NCBI RefSeq assembly: GCF_051811025.1
Contig: NZ_JBPWQE010000001.1
Span: 2,976,001-3,040,000, forward strand
Direction: 5' to 3'
DNA length: 64,000 nucleotides
Source of the DNA: Tardiphaga sp051811025
GTDB taxonomy: Bacteria > Pseudomonadota > Alphaproteobacteria > Rhizobiales > Xanthobacteraceae
Below, piece by piece: positions 24,910 through 34,879 of the stretch. A program made the position numbers and the translations under genes. The notes beneath the pieces were generated by a model that was not told the DNA's origin, ran no database searches, and was given only the letters and a program-made list of their open reading frames with translations. Numbering within the stretch: position 1 is the first letter of the stretch; each line of letters opens with the position of its first letter.

Positions 24910-27336
24910 TTAGTGCGCCGTCAGGCCGCTGCCGGCCTCTTCCGCGCCGTCGGCCTTCACCGGCAGCTTGGTGTCCTCTTCCCAGACGATCGCCTTCGGC
25001 GCCCTTACCAGGGCGTTGGCGATCACCTCGTCCATCCGGGCGACCGGGATGATGTTCAGCCCGCCCTTGATGGCGTCGGAGATCTCGGTGAGGTCCTTGG
25101 CATTGTCCTCAGGGATCAGCACCGTCTTGATGCCGCCGCGAGCCGCCGCCAACAACTTCTCCTTCAGACCGCCGATCGGCAGGATCCTGCCGCGCAGCGT
25201 GATTTCGCCGGTCATGGCGACATCGTGCCGGATCGGAATGCCCGTGAGCACAGACACGATCGTCGTCGCCATCGCCACGCCTGCGGACGGACCGTCCTTC
25301 GGCGTTGCACCCTCGGGCACGTGGACGTGGATGTCGCGCCGCTCGAACAGCGGCGGCTCGATCCCGAAGTTGATCGCGCGCGAGCGGACGTAGGACGCCG
25401 CCGCCGAGATCGATTCCTTCATCACGTCGCGCAGGTTGCCGGTGACGGTCATGCGGCCCTTGCCGGGCATCATGACGCCTTCAATGGTGAGCAGCTCACC
25501 ACCGACATCCGTCCATGCCAGACCGGTGACGACACCGACCTGATCGTCGCTCTCGATCTCGCCGTAGCGATACTTCGCCACGCCCAGAAACTCTTCGAGA
25601 TTCTTCTCGGTGACCTTCACCACCTTCTTCTTCGAGAGCATCAGCTCCTTCACGGCCTTGCGGGCCAGTGTGGAGAGCTCCCGCTCCAGATTACGCACGC
25701 CCGCTTCGCGGGTGTAGCGGCGGATCATCAGCAACAACGCGTCGTTGTCGATCGACCATTCCTTGGCATCCAGGCCGTGCTTGGAGAGCGCGATCGGAAT
25801 GAGATGCTTGCGGGCGATCTCGACCTTCTCGTTCTCCGTGTAGCCGGCGATCCGGATGATCTCCATACGATCCATCAGCGGCCCCGGAATATTCAGGGTG
25901 TTCGCCGTGGTGATGAACATCACGTTCGACAGATCGTAGTCGACCTCCAGATAGTGATCGGCAAAGGTGCCGTTCTGCTCGGGGTCGAGGACCTCAAGCA
26001 GAGCCGACGACGGATCGCCGCGGAAATCGGCGCCCATCTTGTCGATCTCGTCCAGCAGGAAGAGCGGATTCGTCGTCTTCGCCTTGCGCATCGACTGGAT
26101 GATCTTGCCGGGCATCGAACCGATATAGGTCCGGCGATGTCCACGGATCTCCGCTTCGTCGCGCACGCCGCCGAGCGACACGCGCACGAACTCACGCCCC
26201 GTAGCCTTGGCGATCGACTTGCCCAGCGAGGTCTTGCCGACGCCGGGAGGTCCGACGAGGCACAGGATCGGCCCGCTCAGCTTGTTGGCGCGCGTCTGCA
26301 CCGCGAGGTACTCGACGATGCGGTCCTTGACCTTCTCGAGCCCGTAGTGATCGTCGTCCAGCACGGCCTGCGCCGCGGCAAGGTCCTTCTTGACCTTGGA
26401 CTTCTTGCCCCACGGAATCGACAGCAGCCAGTCGAGATAGTTGCGCACGACGGTCGCTTCCGCGGACATCGGCGACATCTGGCGCAGCTTCTTCAGCTCA
26501 TGCTGCGCCTTCTCGCGGGCTTCCTTCGACAGCTTGGTCTTGGCGATCTTCTCTTCGATGTCGGCCAGCTCGTCGCGACCTTCGTCGTCGCCGAGTTCCT
26601 TCTGGATCGCCTTCATCTGCTCGTTGAGATAGTACTCACGCTGGGTCTTCTCCATCTGGCGCTTGACGCGCGAGCGGATGCGCTTCTCGACCTGCAGCAC
26701 CGAGATCTCGCTCTCCATCAGGCCGAGCACCTTCTCCAGGCGCGCGGTGACGGACAGCGTTTCCAGGATGCCCTGGCGATCCGCGATCTTGACGGCGAGA
26801 TGCGATGCGACGGTGTCGCCGAGCTTGGCGAAGTCAGTGATCGCCTGCACGACGCCGACGACTTCGGCGGAGATCTTCTTGTTGAGCTTCACATAGCTCT
26901 CGAAGTCCGAGACCACCGAACGCGACAGTGCTTCCGCCTCGACGCTCTTCGCCTCGGTATCGGCCAGCGCGACTGCAGTCGCTTCGTAATATTCGGTGCG
27001 ATCGGAATATTTCTCGACCTTGGCGCGCTCGAGCCCTTCCACCAGCACCTTCACGGTGCCGTCGGGAAGCTTCAAAAGCTGCAGCACGCTGGCGAGCGTA
27101 CCGATCTCGTAAATTGAGTCCGGCGATGGATCATCATCCGACGCATTCTTCTGCGTGGCGAGCATGATGAGCGCATCGTTCTTCATCACCTCTTCGAGCG
27201 CGCGGATTGATTTCTCGCGGCCGACGAAGAGAGGCACGATCATGTGCGGGAAGACGACGATGTCGCGCAGCGGCAACACCGGATAGGAGTGGCTTTCGCC
27301 GTGAACAATGGTTGGCCGGGGTTTGGAGGCAGTCAT
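24910..27336 (-). CDS. lon: ATP-dependent protease Lon
   Basis: 808-residue AAA+ serine protease that degrades misfolded and regulatory proteins. N-terminal substrate domain begins HSYPVLPLRDIVVFPHM. Walker A is GPPGVGKTSLGKSIA, Walker B region LFLLDEIDKMG, and the catalytic serine lies in PKDGPSAGVAMAT with the Lys in the following segment. Start MTASKPRPT has AAAGGAA just upstream; the 20-codon longer frame is unneeded. Own terminator downstream; about 300 bases separate it from clpX. A heat-shock promoter was looked for and not found with confidence. Confidence 0.97.
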   Translation of the reverse strand: MTASKPRPTIVHGESHSYPVLPLRDIVVFPHMIVPLFVGREKSIRALEEVMKNDALIMLATQKNASDDDPSPDSIYEIGTLASVLQLLKLPDGTVKVLVEGLERAKVEKYSDRTEYYEATAVALADTEAKSVEAEALSRSVVSDFESYVKLNKKISAEVVGVVQAITDFAKLGDTVASHLAVKIADRQGILETLSVTARLEKVLGLMESEISVLQVEKRIRSRVKRQMEKTQREYYLNEQMKAIQKELGDDEGRDELADIEEKIAKTKLSKEAREKAQHELKKLRQMSPMSAEATVVRNYLDWLLSIPWGKKSKVKKDLAAAQAVLDDDHYGLEKVKDRIVEYLAVQTRANKLSGPILCLVGPPGVGKTSLGKSIAKATGREFVRVSLGGVRDEAEIRGHRRTYIGSMPGKIIQSMRKAKTTNPLFLLDEIDKMGADFRGDPSSALLEVLDPEQNGTFADHYLEVDYDLSNVMFITTANTLNIPGPLMDRMEIIRIAGYTENEKVEIARKHLIPIALSKHGLDAKEWSIDNDALLLMIRRYTREAGVRNLERELSTLARKAVKELMLSKKKVVKVTEKNLEEFLGVAKYRYGEIESDDQVGVVTGLAWTDVGGELLTIEGVMMPGKGRMTVTGNLRDVMKESISAAASYVRSRAINFGIEPPLFERRDIHVHVPEGATPKDGPSAGVAMATTIVSVLTGIPIRHDVAMTGEITLRGRILPIGGLKEKLLAAARGGIKTVLIPEDNAKDLTEISDAIKGGLNIIPVARMDEVIANALVRAPKAIVWEEDTKLPVKADGAEEAGSGLTAH

Positions 27337-27643
27337 GGCCCATTCCTTTTGCTGTGCCCCCTTGCAAGCAGTCCGCCCGATGGCGCAACCGCACAAGGTG
27401 CCGATTTTCCGTCTTTGCTCGGCCGTCTCAGGCTCTACGTGTCCGGATCGTTATGGCGAATCTTGAGGGAGATTTTGTGTTCGCCGAGAGCATTAGGTGG
27501 CTATGGGCCGGGGGGGTGTCAAGTCGCGGAAATACCCATGAACAAGGGCGGTTTACAGAGCGTAGCAGCAATAAAATAGGCGGCTACCGATCACCGGCAG
27601 CCGCCTATTGAACTTAAGTCGATGGGCCCGAAAGCCGCGTGGA
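27337..27643. other. Intergenic region between clpX and lon
   Basis: 307 bases with the clpX terminator at its clpX side and the lon leader at the other. The lon ribosome-binding site AAAGGAA is at its edge. Short open frames seen here look non-coding. Promoter boxes for lon could not be placed confidently. Confidence 0.5.
27571..27609 (-). terminator. Intrinsic terminator of clpX
   Basis: Minus-strand stem AATAGGCGGCT pairs with AGCCGCCTATT (27599-27609 with 27575-27585), with a small inner CCG/CGG stem, followed by TTATT. It lies 34 bases past the clpX stop. Confidence 0.85.
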
Positions 27644-28918
27644 TCAGGCGCTTGCGCTGCTCTCGGCGGTCCGGTCCGAACGGTCGGCGTAGATGTAGAG
27701 CGGGCGAGCCGTCCCATCCACAACCTCCTTGGAGATGACGACTTCCTCGACACCTTCCAGACCGGGCAGATCGAACATGGTTTCGAGCAGGATGCTCTCC
27801 AGGATCGACCGCAGACCACGTGCACCGGTCTTGCGTTCGATAGCCCGGCGGGCCACCGCGCCCAACGCCTCGTCGGCGAAGGTCAGCTCGATGTTCTCCA
27901 TCTCGAACAGGCGCTGGTACTGCTTGACCAGCGCGTTCTTCGGCTCGACCAGGATCTTCTTCAACGAAATCTCGTCGAGATCCTCGAGCGTCGCGACCAC
28001 TGGCAGACGGCCGACGAATTCGGGGATCAGGCCGTACTTCAGAAGATCTTCCGGCTCGACATGGCGGAAGATTTCACCGGTGCGGCGATCTTCGGGTGCC
28101 AGAACCTGCGCTGCGAAGCCGATCGACGTGGTCCGTCCGCGCGACGAGATGATCTTCTCGAGGCCAGAGAACGCACCGCCGCAGATGAACAGGATGTTCG
28201 TCGTATCCACCTGCAGGAATTCCTGCTGCGGATGCTTGCGGCCGCCCTGCGGAGGCACGGAGGCAACGGTGCCTTCCATGATCTTCAGCAGTGCCTGCTG
28301 CACGCCCTCACCCGACACGTCACGGGTGATCGACGGATTGTCCGACTTGCGCGAGATCTTGTCGATTTCGTCGATGTAAACGATGCCGCGCTGCGCACGC
28401 TCGACATTGTAGTCGGCAGCCTGCAGCAGCTTCAGGATGATGTTCTCGACGTCCTCACCGACATAACCGGCTTCGGTCAGCGTCGTCGCATCGGCCATCG
28501 TGAAAGGCACATCCAGAATGCGGGCGAGCGTCTGCGCGAGCAGCGTCTTGCCCGAACCGGTCGGACCGATCAGCAGGATGTTCGACTTCGCGAGTTCGAC
28601 GTCGTTGTGTTTGGTCTGGTGGTTGAGGCGCTTGTAGTGGTTATGCACCGCGACCGAGAGAACCTTCTTCGCATGGAACTGACCGATGACGTAGTCATCG
28701 AGCACCTTGCAGATTTCCTTCGGCGTCGGAATGCCGTCGCGCGACTTGACCAGCGAAGACTTGTTCTCCTCGCGGATGATGTCCATGCAGAGTTCAACGC
28801 ATTCGTCGCAGATGAAGACGGTAGGACCCGCGATCAGTTTGCGAACTTCGTGCTGGCTCTTGCCGCAGAACGAACAATACAGCGTGTTCTTGGAGTCGCT
28901 GGTACCGACCTTACTCAT
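27644..28918 (-). CDS. clpX: ATP-dependent Clp protease ATP-binding subunit ClpX
   Basis: 424-residue AAA+ unfoldase that feeds substrates to ClpP. The N-terminal zinc domain has CSFCGKSQ and CDECVELC; Walker A is GPTGSGKTLLAQTLAR; Walker B is IVYIDEIDKI; the ClpP-docking loop region and sensor motifs follow. It is downstream of clpP on the same strand with a 443-base gap, so it probably has its own promoter as well. Confidence 0.97.
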   Translation of the reverse strand: MSKVGTSDSKNTLYCSFCGKSQHEVRKLIAGPTVFICDECVELCMDIIREENKSSLVKSRDGIPTPKEICKVLDDYVIGQFHAKKVLSVAVHNHYKRLNHQTKHNDVELAKSNILLIGPTGSGKTLLAQTLARILDVPFTMADATTLTEAGYVGEDVENIILKLLQAADYNVERAQRGIVYIDEIDKISRKSDNPSITRDVSGEGVQQALLKIMEGTVASVPPQGGRKHPQQEFLQVDTTNILFICGGAFSGLEKIISSRGRTTSIGFAAQVLAPEDRRTGEIFRHVEPEDLLKYGLIPEFVGRLPVVATLEDLDEISLKKILVEPKNALVKQYQRLFEMENIELTFADEALGAVARRAIERKTGARGLRSILESILLETMFDLPGLEGVEEVVISKEVVDGTARPLYIYADRSDRTAESSASA

Positions 28919-29361
28919 TCCTATCTCCGTCCGCCGTTCGATCTTTGTCTGCCGGTCGCCCAGTTACGGGACATATCCCGTAGATAGAGCAAAATCCGTA
29001 CCAAAAAAGACCTCGTTCCAGAATGCCGCTCGAATCACGGCTCACTCGAATCCCCGCGATACTAACCGATCCGCATCAGCGAACCATGCTGACAGCCGAT
29101 GATCAAGAATTCGCTAATCGGCTCCATCGCCTGGAGCGTGACAATAGCGTGATTTGCGGCATTTGCGCGGGAGAACCCCGAAAATTGGGGAACGTTGCGT
29201 GAATGACACCACCCGACCAGCACGAAAGCGGAACTCTCGCGTCTGCTGGCGTCGGCACATAGTACCAATTCGGGAATAACTTGATCGATAGCTGGCTTGG
29301 GACAGGCGGCGCGCGGGCGCCGTCTGTCTCGGTCTCGATATGTTCGCCGAAACGGCGTCGT
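28919..29361. other. Long intergenic region between clpP and clpX
   Basis: 443 bases without a gene I can support. A 68-codon minus-strand frame (29062-29268) lacks a ribosome-binding site and recognisable similarity. A strong GC hairpin near 29301-29328 lies beside clpP. The rest should hold a clpX promoter; AT-rich DNA near 28985-29010 is the likeliest place. Confidence 0.5.
29301..29328 (-). terminator. Strong GC hairpin downstream of clpP
   Basis: Twelve-base arms (29301-29312 and 29317-29328) with one mismatch and a four-base loop, 34 bases past the clpP stop. There is no T-run on the clpP strand, so it is either a non-canonical terminator or an RNA-protecting 3' hairpin. Confidence 0.45.
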
Positions 29362-29997
29362 TTAGGCCGGCTTCGCCGGGGTCGATTCTTCAGCGCGCTT
29401 GTCGATGACCTTGTCGATCAGCCCGAAATCCTTCGCCTGATCCGCCGTCATGAAGTTATCGCGCTCGAGCGCGTTGTGAATGTCCTCGTAAGCACGTCCC
29501 GTGTGCTTCACATAGATCTCGTTGAGCCGGCGCTTCAGGCTCTCGACTTCCTTGGCATGAATCAGGATGTCGGTGGCCTGGCCCTGGAAGCCACCTGACG
29601 GCTGATGAACCATGATGCGGGCGTTCGGCAGCGCGAAGCGCATGTCCTTGGCGCCAGCCGTCAGCAACAGCGAGCCCATCGACGCGGCCTGACCGACGCA
29701 CAGCGTCGACACCGGCGGACGGATGAACTGCATCGTGTCGTAGATCGCCAGACCCGACGTCACCACGCCACCGGGCGAGTTGATGTACATCGAGATTTCC
29801 TTCTTCGGATTCTCGGCTTCGAGAAACAGAAGCTGGGCAACGGTCAGCGTCGACATGCCATCTTCGACCGGACCGGTCACGAAGATGATGCGCTCCTTAA
29901 GAAGGCGCGAAAAGATATCGTAAGCCCGTTCACCGCGGTTGGTCTGTTCGACCACCATCGGGACGAGGTTCATGTAGGTTTCTACCGGATCGCGCAT
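29362..29997 (-). CDS. clpP: ATP-dependent Clp protease proteolytic subunit ClpP
   Basis: 211-residue serine peptidase that forms the 14-mer barrel. The catalytic triad is readable: Ser in GQAASMGSLL, His in MVHQPSGG and Asp in LERDNFMTA. The N-terminus MRDPVETYMNLVPMVVEQT has the usual short form. It sits between tig and clpX, all minus strand, with gaps large enough for separate promoters. Confidence 0.97.
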   Translation of the reverse strand: MRDPVETYMNLVPMVVEQTNRGERAYDIFSRLLKERIIFVTGPVEDGMSTLTVAQLLFLEAENPKKEISMYINSPGGVVTSGLAIYDTMQFIRPPVSTLCVGQAASMGSLLLTAGAKDMRFALPNARIMVHQPSGGFQGQATDILIHAKEVESLKRRLNEIYVKHTGRAYEDIHNALERDNFMTADQAKDFGLIDKVIDKRAEESTPAKPA

Positions 29998-30310
29998 TGA
30001 TCACCCGAAAGGTTGGAGGAGACACACGTCCATCGGCAAGACTGGAACCGGTTACGGTTTGCCGGGAGAGGACGAGTGTCCCGTGATGCAGGAACAACAA
30101 ACAGAGCCCACAGATATGGACCAATCGAGCGGCAACAAGACCACCGGTCCACATGCCGCCCTGAACCTCAGTTCAAGCCGATTCGGACGGCCACCGCAAA
30201 GCGCTGGAGCCCTTTTGGAACCTGTTTCGGGCGGTATCCTTAACGTCAAAACGCCGGCTGGAGGACCCGGCCGGCGTTTCTTTTAACGTCTTCTAATAAG
30301 AAGAAGCGGC
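29998..30310. other. Intergenic region between tig and clpP
   Basis: 313 bases containing the tig terminator next to tig and the clpP leader at the other end. Plus-strand frames here are composition artefacts. No clear promoter boxes were identified. Confidence 0.5.
30249..30279 (-). terminator. Hairpin terminator of tig
   Basis: Perfect 10-bp arms AAACGCCGGC/GCCGGCGTTT (30249-30258 and 30270-30279). The minus strand ends in GTTTTG after the stem, 32 bases past the tig stop. The plus strand also ends in TTTCTTTT, so it could work in both directions. Confidence 0.8.
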
Positions 30311-31663
30311 TCAGGCCGCAGTCTTCTCGTCCTCGTCCTTGTAGAGGTCGTCCTTGGACACCTTCTTCTCGGTCACATTGGCCAGTTCGAGGATGAAGTC
30401 GACGACCTTGTCCTCGTAGATCGGTGCACGGAGCTGGGCCAGCGCGTTGGGATTGCTGCGGTAAAAGTCCCACACTTCCTTCTCGCGGCCCGGCATCGAA
30501 CGGGCGCGCTCGATCACGGCACGGCTGACCTCGTCATCGCTGACGGTGATCTTGTTCTTCTCGCCGATCTCCGAGAGCACGAGACCGAGGCGCACGCGGC
30601 GATCGGCGATCTTGCGATACTCTTCCTGAGCGGCTTCTTCGGTGGTGTCCTCGTCGGCGAAGGTCTTGCCCGACGATGCCATCTCCTGCTGGATCGAATT
30701 CCACATCAGCTTGAACTCTTCGTCGACCAGCGACGGAGGCGCATCGAACTTGTGGGTCTCGTCGAGACGGTCGAGCAGCAGGCGCTTGACGCGCTGGCGG
30801 GTCGCACCGGCGAATTCGGCAACCAGACGCTCGCGTGCGGCTTCCTTCAGCTTGTCGAGGGACTCGAGGCCGAGGGTCTTGGCGAACTCGTCGTCGATCA
30901 CGGTGTCGACCGGCGATTCCACCTTGGCCGCGGTGGTCTCGAACTCGGCGGCCTTACCGGCCAGCGTCTCGCTCGCATAGTTGACCGGGAACGACACCTT
31001 GAGGGTGCGGGTCTCGCCGGCGGCGATGCCGATCAGCTGGTCCTCGAAGCCCGGGATGAAGGTGTTGGAGCCGATCGCAACCGGGATCTCCTCGCCGGTG
31101 CCGCCCTCAAAGGCGACGCCGTCGATGGTGCCCTTGAAGTTGACCGTAACGCGGTCGCCTGACTCGGCCTTGCCGGTCTTCTCGGTGAAGGAACGGTTCT
31201 GGTCGGCGACGCGCTTGATGGCTTCATCGACGTCCGCATCGGTCACTTCGGCCACCGGCTTCTCGACGGTGAAGCTCTTGAAGTCGGCGAGCGCGATCGG
31301 CGGCACGACTTCGATCGCGACGGTGTAATTGAGGTCCGACTTGCCCGACAGGATGTCTTCGACTTCCTTCTGCTCGGTCGGCATCGTGATCTTCGGCTCG
31401 GAGGCGAGCTTGAAGCCACGCTCCGTGAAGATCTGCGTGTTGGTGTCGCGGATCAACTCATCGACGGTCTCGGCGGCAACCGAGCGACCATAGAGACGCT
31501 TCAGGTGACCGACGGGAACTTTGCCCGGGCGGAAGCCGTTGAGCTTGACCTTGCCCTTCATGTCATCGAGGCGCGCATCGACCTTGGCTTCGATGTCGGC
31601 AGCCGGCACGTTGACCGAGAACTCGCGCTTCAATCCCTCGGAGAGGGTTTCATTCACCTGCAT
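30311..31663 (-). CDS. tig: Trigger factor
   Basis: 450-residue ribosome-bound chaperone with prolyl isomerase activity. The N-terminal ribosome-binding signature is FRPGKVPVGHLKRLYG near residue 45. The FKBP-like domain contains VTVNFKGTIDGVAFEGG and FIPGFEDQLIG, and the C-terminal helical substrate arm follows. Lysine/Asp-rich end. First gene of the tig-clpP-clpX-lon run. Confidence 0.97.
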   Translation of the reverse strand: MQVNETLSEGLKREFSVNVPAADIEAKVDARLDDMKGKVKLNGFRPGKVPVGHLKRLYGRSVAAETVDELIRDTNTQIFTERGFKLASEPKITMPTEQKEVEDILSGKSDLNYTVAIEVVPPIALADFKSFTVEKPVAEVTDADVDEAIKRVADQNRSFTEKTGKAESGDRVTVNFKGTIDGVAFEGGTGEEIPVAIGSNTFIPGFEDQLIGIAAGETRTLKVSFPVNYASETLAGKAAEFETTAAKVESPVDTVIDDEFAKTLGLESLDKLKEAARERLVAEFAGATRQRVKRLLLDRLDETHKFDAPPSLVDEEFKLMWNSIQQEMASSGKTFADEDTTEEAAQEEYRKIADRRVRLGLVLSEIGEKNKITVSDDEVSRAVIERARSMPGREKEVWDFYRSNPNALAQLRAPIYEDKVVDFILELANVTEKKVSKDDLYKDEDEKTAA

Positions 31664-31824
31664 GGCGTCAATCTTCTTCCCGCTTGGTCCGGCCCAATGG
31701 CCCGGACATTGTAAATCTGTGCGGCATCAGGCCAGAGCCTGCGCCGGTGGTGCGAACCGTCTCTGCAAGGCCAACCTTGCGGAAACATGTCCGAAAATCG
31801 TCATGGTCAAACGCTATGTGCGCT

Positions 31825-31909
<85 letters not shown>

Positions 31910-32059
31910 GAAAAACATCATGTCCGGCCGCGATGTCGCGAGCGGCGGGCTTATAACATGGGGACCGTGGTTCGCAGCAAAAAAATGGTCACATAGCGGC
32001 TTACTTGCCGCAGCCCCGGCAACTGGACTTTGGCGCGGCAAAATGGTCGGGATTTGGGC

Positions 32060-33376
32060 ATGACGAACCGCTTCCTCCCCCTCACGCGCCGGACCCTGCT
32101 TGCAGGCGCCGGGAGCGCGCTGATCGCCCCGATTCTGCCCCGGGTCAGCCTCGCGCAAGCCGTCGCCGCGCTGGAACTACAGGCCAAGGCTGATCCCTTC
32201 CCGGTGAAGCCCGGCGCCTCCGCTGAGGCCTGGACGCTCCATTCGGCCCAGCAGGGTCCGCTGCGTTACAACCGCGGCGACGAGATCACAGTTCAACTCG
32301 CCAATCAGCTGCCGGTCCCTATCGCCTTGAACTGCCGAGGCATTAGCGGCCCGTCCGGGATCGGGCCGCTGCTCGACCGCAAGCCGGTCGCGGCCGGGGC
32401 CAAGGACGCGTTCAAGCTGCAGATGCGCAGCGCCGGAACGTCGTATCTGGACATGCGCCTGCTCGGCGACGGTCGGGCGCTGCCGTCCCAGGTTCGCAGC
32501 CTGGTCGTCCAGGAGAGCGATCCGGTCGAGGTGGACCGCGACGAGGTGCTGCTGATCGAGGACTTCCGCCTCAGGCCGGACGGCAGTCTGCTCGCCCCCG
32601 CCAATGATCCGAAAGACGCCGCCGCGTTGTTCCTGATCAACCGGAAATCCACGCTAGATCTGTCGGCCCGGATCAACGAACGGCTCAGACTCCGTCTTAT
32701 CAATGGCTGCCAACGCAATGTGGTTGCTCTGAAATTTGACGATCACGAGGTCCGTGTGATGGCCATCGACGGTCAGCCCTCGGAGCCATTCCCAGCCCGT
32801 AACAATCAGGTGGTGCTGGCACCCGGAACCCGGGTCGACGTCTTCCTCGACGCCGTCAAGCCGGCGGGATCGACCTCGGCGATCCTGCTCCATGACGGCA
32901 AGACCGCCCGGCCGATCGGCCAGATCAAAATGTCCAACGATCCGCCGCTACGGGCCACGCCCCTGCCGGCCGCCGCGCCGCTGCCCTCCAACGGCTTGCC
33001 AGCTCAGCTCGATCTCAAGGGCGCGCTGCGCGTCGATATGGCCCTGAGCGCCGTCAGTCCCGAATGGGTGAAACCGATCGATCTGTCCGGCAGCACGCCG
33101 CCAGCATTCCGGACCAAGCCCGGCCGTACTGTGGTGCTTGCGCTGACCAACCGGGCCACCAGCCCGATGGTGTTCCAGATCCACGGCCATCACGTCCGCC
33201 TGCTCGACAGGCTCGATGACGGCTGGAAGCCGTTCTGGCTCGACACCCTGGCGCTCGACGCCGGTCAGACCCAGCGCATCGCCTTTGCTGCCAACAATGT
33301 CGGTCGCTGGCTGATGGAGGCCTTCGTCGCCGACTGGGCCGCCCCGCGGCAGGTCCGCTGGTACGGCGTCGACTAG
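32060..33376 (+). CDS. Tat-exported multicopper-oxidase-like protein lacking most copper ligands (SufI-like)
   Basis: 438 residues with a twin-arginine signal (LTRRTLLAGAGSAL) and cleavage near SLAQA, then cupredoxin domains. The usual copper motifs are mostly gone. The first HWHG position reads NCRGISGP, the GTYWYHSH position reads GTSYLDMRLLGD, and the final HCHIEWH position reads WLMEAFVADW. Only one H-G-H (FQIHGHHVRLL) remains. This resembles SufI/FtsP, a division-associated periplasmic protein without copper, but orthology is not proven. It starts after MARQNGRDLG codons that I excluded because TAT signals begin with MTNRF here. Confidence 0.82.
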   Translation: MTNRFLPLTRRTLLAGAGSALIAPILPRVSLAQAVAALELQAKADPFPVKPGASAEAWTLHSAQQGPLRYNRGDEITVQLANQLPVPIALNCRGISGPSGIGPLLDRKPVAAGAKDAFKLQMRSAGTSYLDMRLLGDGRALPSQVRSLVVQESDPVEVDRDEVLLIEDFRLRPDGSLLAPANDPKDAAALFLINRKSTLDLSARINERLRLRLINGCQRNVVALKFDDHEVRVMAIDGQPSEPFPARNNQVVLAPGTRVDVFLDAVKPAGSTSAILLHDGKTARPIGQIKMSNDPPLRATPLPAAAPLPSNGLPAQLDLKGALRVDMALSAVSPEWVKPIDLSGSTPPAFRTKPGRTVVLALTNRATSPMVFQIHGHHVRLLDRLDDGWKPFWLDTLALDAGQTQRIAFAANNVGRWLMEAFVADWAAPRQVRWYGVD

Positions 33377-33382
33377 GCCTTC

Positions 33383-34879
33383 TCAGTATTGGATACCGAG
33401 CTGGTCATAGAGCCGGCGGAACACCGCCGGCAGCACCTCGGTCAGATCCTCGGCGATCAGCCCGGGGCCGGCCTCGCTGCCTGCCTCGCCATGCATCCAG
33501 ACGCCGATGCAGGCGGCCTCATAGGCCGGAACGCCTTGCGCCAGCAGCGCGCCGATAATGCCGGCCAGCACATCGCCGGAGCCCGCCGTGGCCAGCCAGG
33601 GCGGCGCGTTGGCAGCGATGGCCGCTCGGCCATCAGGCGATGCCACGACCGTATCCGGTCCCTTCAACAGCACGATAGCGCCAGACTCTTGCGCCGCCAG
33701 ACGAACTCGTTCCAGCTTAGATAATGCTGGATGTTCCCCATCCATCTTACTGAATATTCGCGAAAATTCACCCTCATGCGGTGTCAGCACGACACCCGCA
33801 TCCGGCTTCCCCTTGATCAGGCCGAAGAGCCGTTCGGGCGCATCGGCGAAGCTGGTCAGCGCATCGGCATCGAGCACCGCGTGTCGCTTCGTGGTTAGGA
33901 TGGACTCCACGAACATGCGCGTCCGTTCGCCCACACCGGCGCCCGGCCCAATCACGCAGGCCGACACCTTGCCGCCGATCAGTGCGGCGAACTCCGCCGC
34001 CGTATCCACCGGCCGCACCATCACCGCAGTCAGCGCGGCGGCATTGACGGCCAGCGCATCGCGCGGCGACGCCACGGTCACCAGGCCTGCCCCGCCTCGC
34101 AACGCGGCGCGGGCGGACAGCCGGGCAGCGCCGGTGGCGGCGATGTCGCCGGAGACAATCACGGCATGGCCGCGCGAGAATTTGTGGCTGTTGATTTTCG
34201 GCACCGGAAACGCGTCGGCCCACAGGTCCGGATTGTTCTCGAAGGTCTGCGGGCGGATTTCCGCCAGCACATCCTCGTCGATGCCGATGTCGATCACCCG
34301 CAGCCGGCCACAATGCACCCGGCCCGGCACCAGCAGATGGCCCGGCTTGGGCCTGAAGAACGTCACGGTCTCGGTCGCCCTGATAGCGCCGCCCATCACG
34401 GCCCCTGAATCGCCGTTGATCCCGCTCGGCAGATCGACAGCCAGCACGGGCACGCCGGCCGCGTTGATGGCGTCAATCATGATCAGCGGGTCGCCCTTGA
34501 TGGGACGATTGAGCCCGGCGCCGAACAACGCATCGATGATCAAAGCCGGCTGCCCGATCAGCGAGGGATCGCAGGGCAGCACCTCGCCTTTCCATCCCTT
34601 GGCAGCCAATGCCGCGTCGCCCTTCAGCGTCGCCCGGTCGCACAGCAGGATCACCGCAACATCCCGCCCCTGCGCCGCAAGCTCGGCCGCCGCCACAAAG
34701 CCATCGCCACCATTGTTACCGCGCCCGGCCACGATCAGGATCGGACCTTCCTCAGCCATCTCGCCCGCCACGTCAGCAACCGCCCGTCCGGCGGCGCGCA
34801 TGAGTTTGAAGCCTGGTGTGCCCGCCGCAATCGTGAGTTGATCGGCGCGTGCCATCTCGTCGGTCGTTAGAATATTCAT
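33383..34879 (-). CDS. nnr: Bifunctional NAD(P)HX epimerase / ADP-dependent dehydratase
   Basis: Repairs hydrated NADH and NADPH. 498 residues: an N-terminal YjeF_N epimerase domain with AGRGNNGGDGFVAAAELA, and a C-terminal ribokinase-like dehydratase domain with the nucleotide site ATAGSGDVLAGIIGALLAQG. Start at MNILTTDEMARAD; the 23-codon longer frame lacks family similarity. Convergent with the multicopper-oxidase-like gene with only six bases between stops. Confidence 0.95.
   Translation of the reverse strand: MNILTTDEMARADQLTIAAGTPGFKLMRAAGRAVADVAGEMAEEGPILIVAGRGNNGGDGFVAAAELAAQGRDVAVILLCDRATLKGDAALAAKGWKGEVLPCDPSLIGQPALIIDALFGAGLNRPIKGDPLIMIDAINAAGVPVLAVDLPSGINGDSGAVMGGAIRATETVTFFRPKPGHLLVPGRVHCGRLRVIDIGIDEDVLAEIRPQTFENNPDLWADAFPVPKINSHKFSRGHAVIVSGDIAATGAARLSARAALRGGAGLVTVASPRDALAVNAAALTAVMVRPVDTAAEFAALIGGKVSACVIGPGAGVGERTRMFVESILTTKRHAVLDADALTSFADAPERLFGLIKGKPDAGVVLTPHEGEFSRIFSKMDGEHPALSKLERVRLAAQESGAIVLLKGPDTVVASPDGRAAIAANAPPWLATAGSGDVLAGIIGALLAQGVPAYEAACIGVWMHGEAGSEAGPGLIAEDLTEVLPAVFRRLYDQLGIQY

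Noticed and set aside
24889..27117. 742-codon plus-strand frame opposite lon
   Set aside because: Long only because of codon bias on the opposite strand; no ribosome-binding site and no protein-like pattern.
27337..27560. Sigma-32 heat-shock promoter for lon
   Set aside because: CTTG-like and CCAT-like words occur but not with acceptable spacing.
29062..29268. 68-codon minus-strand frame between clpP and clpX
   Set aside because: No ribosome-binding site, no recognisable similarity, and it lies in a likely promoter region.
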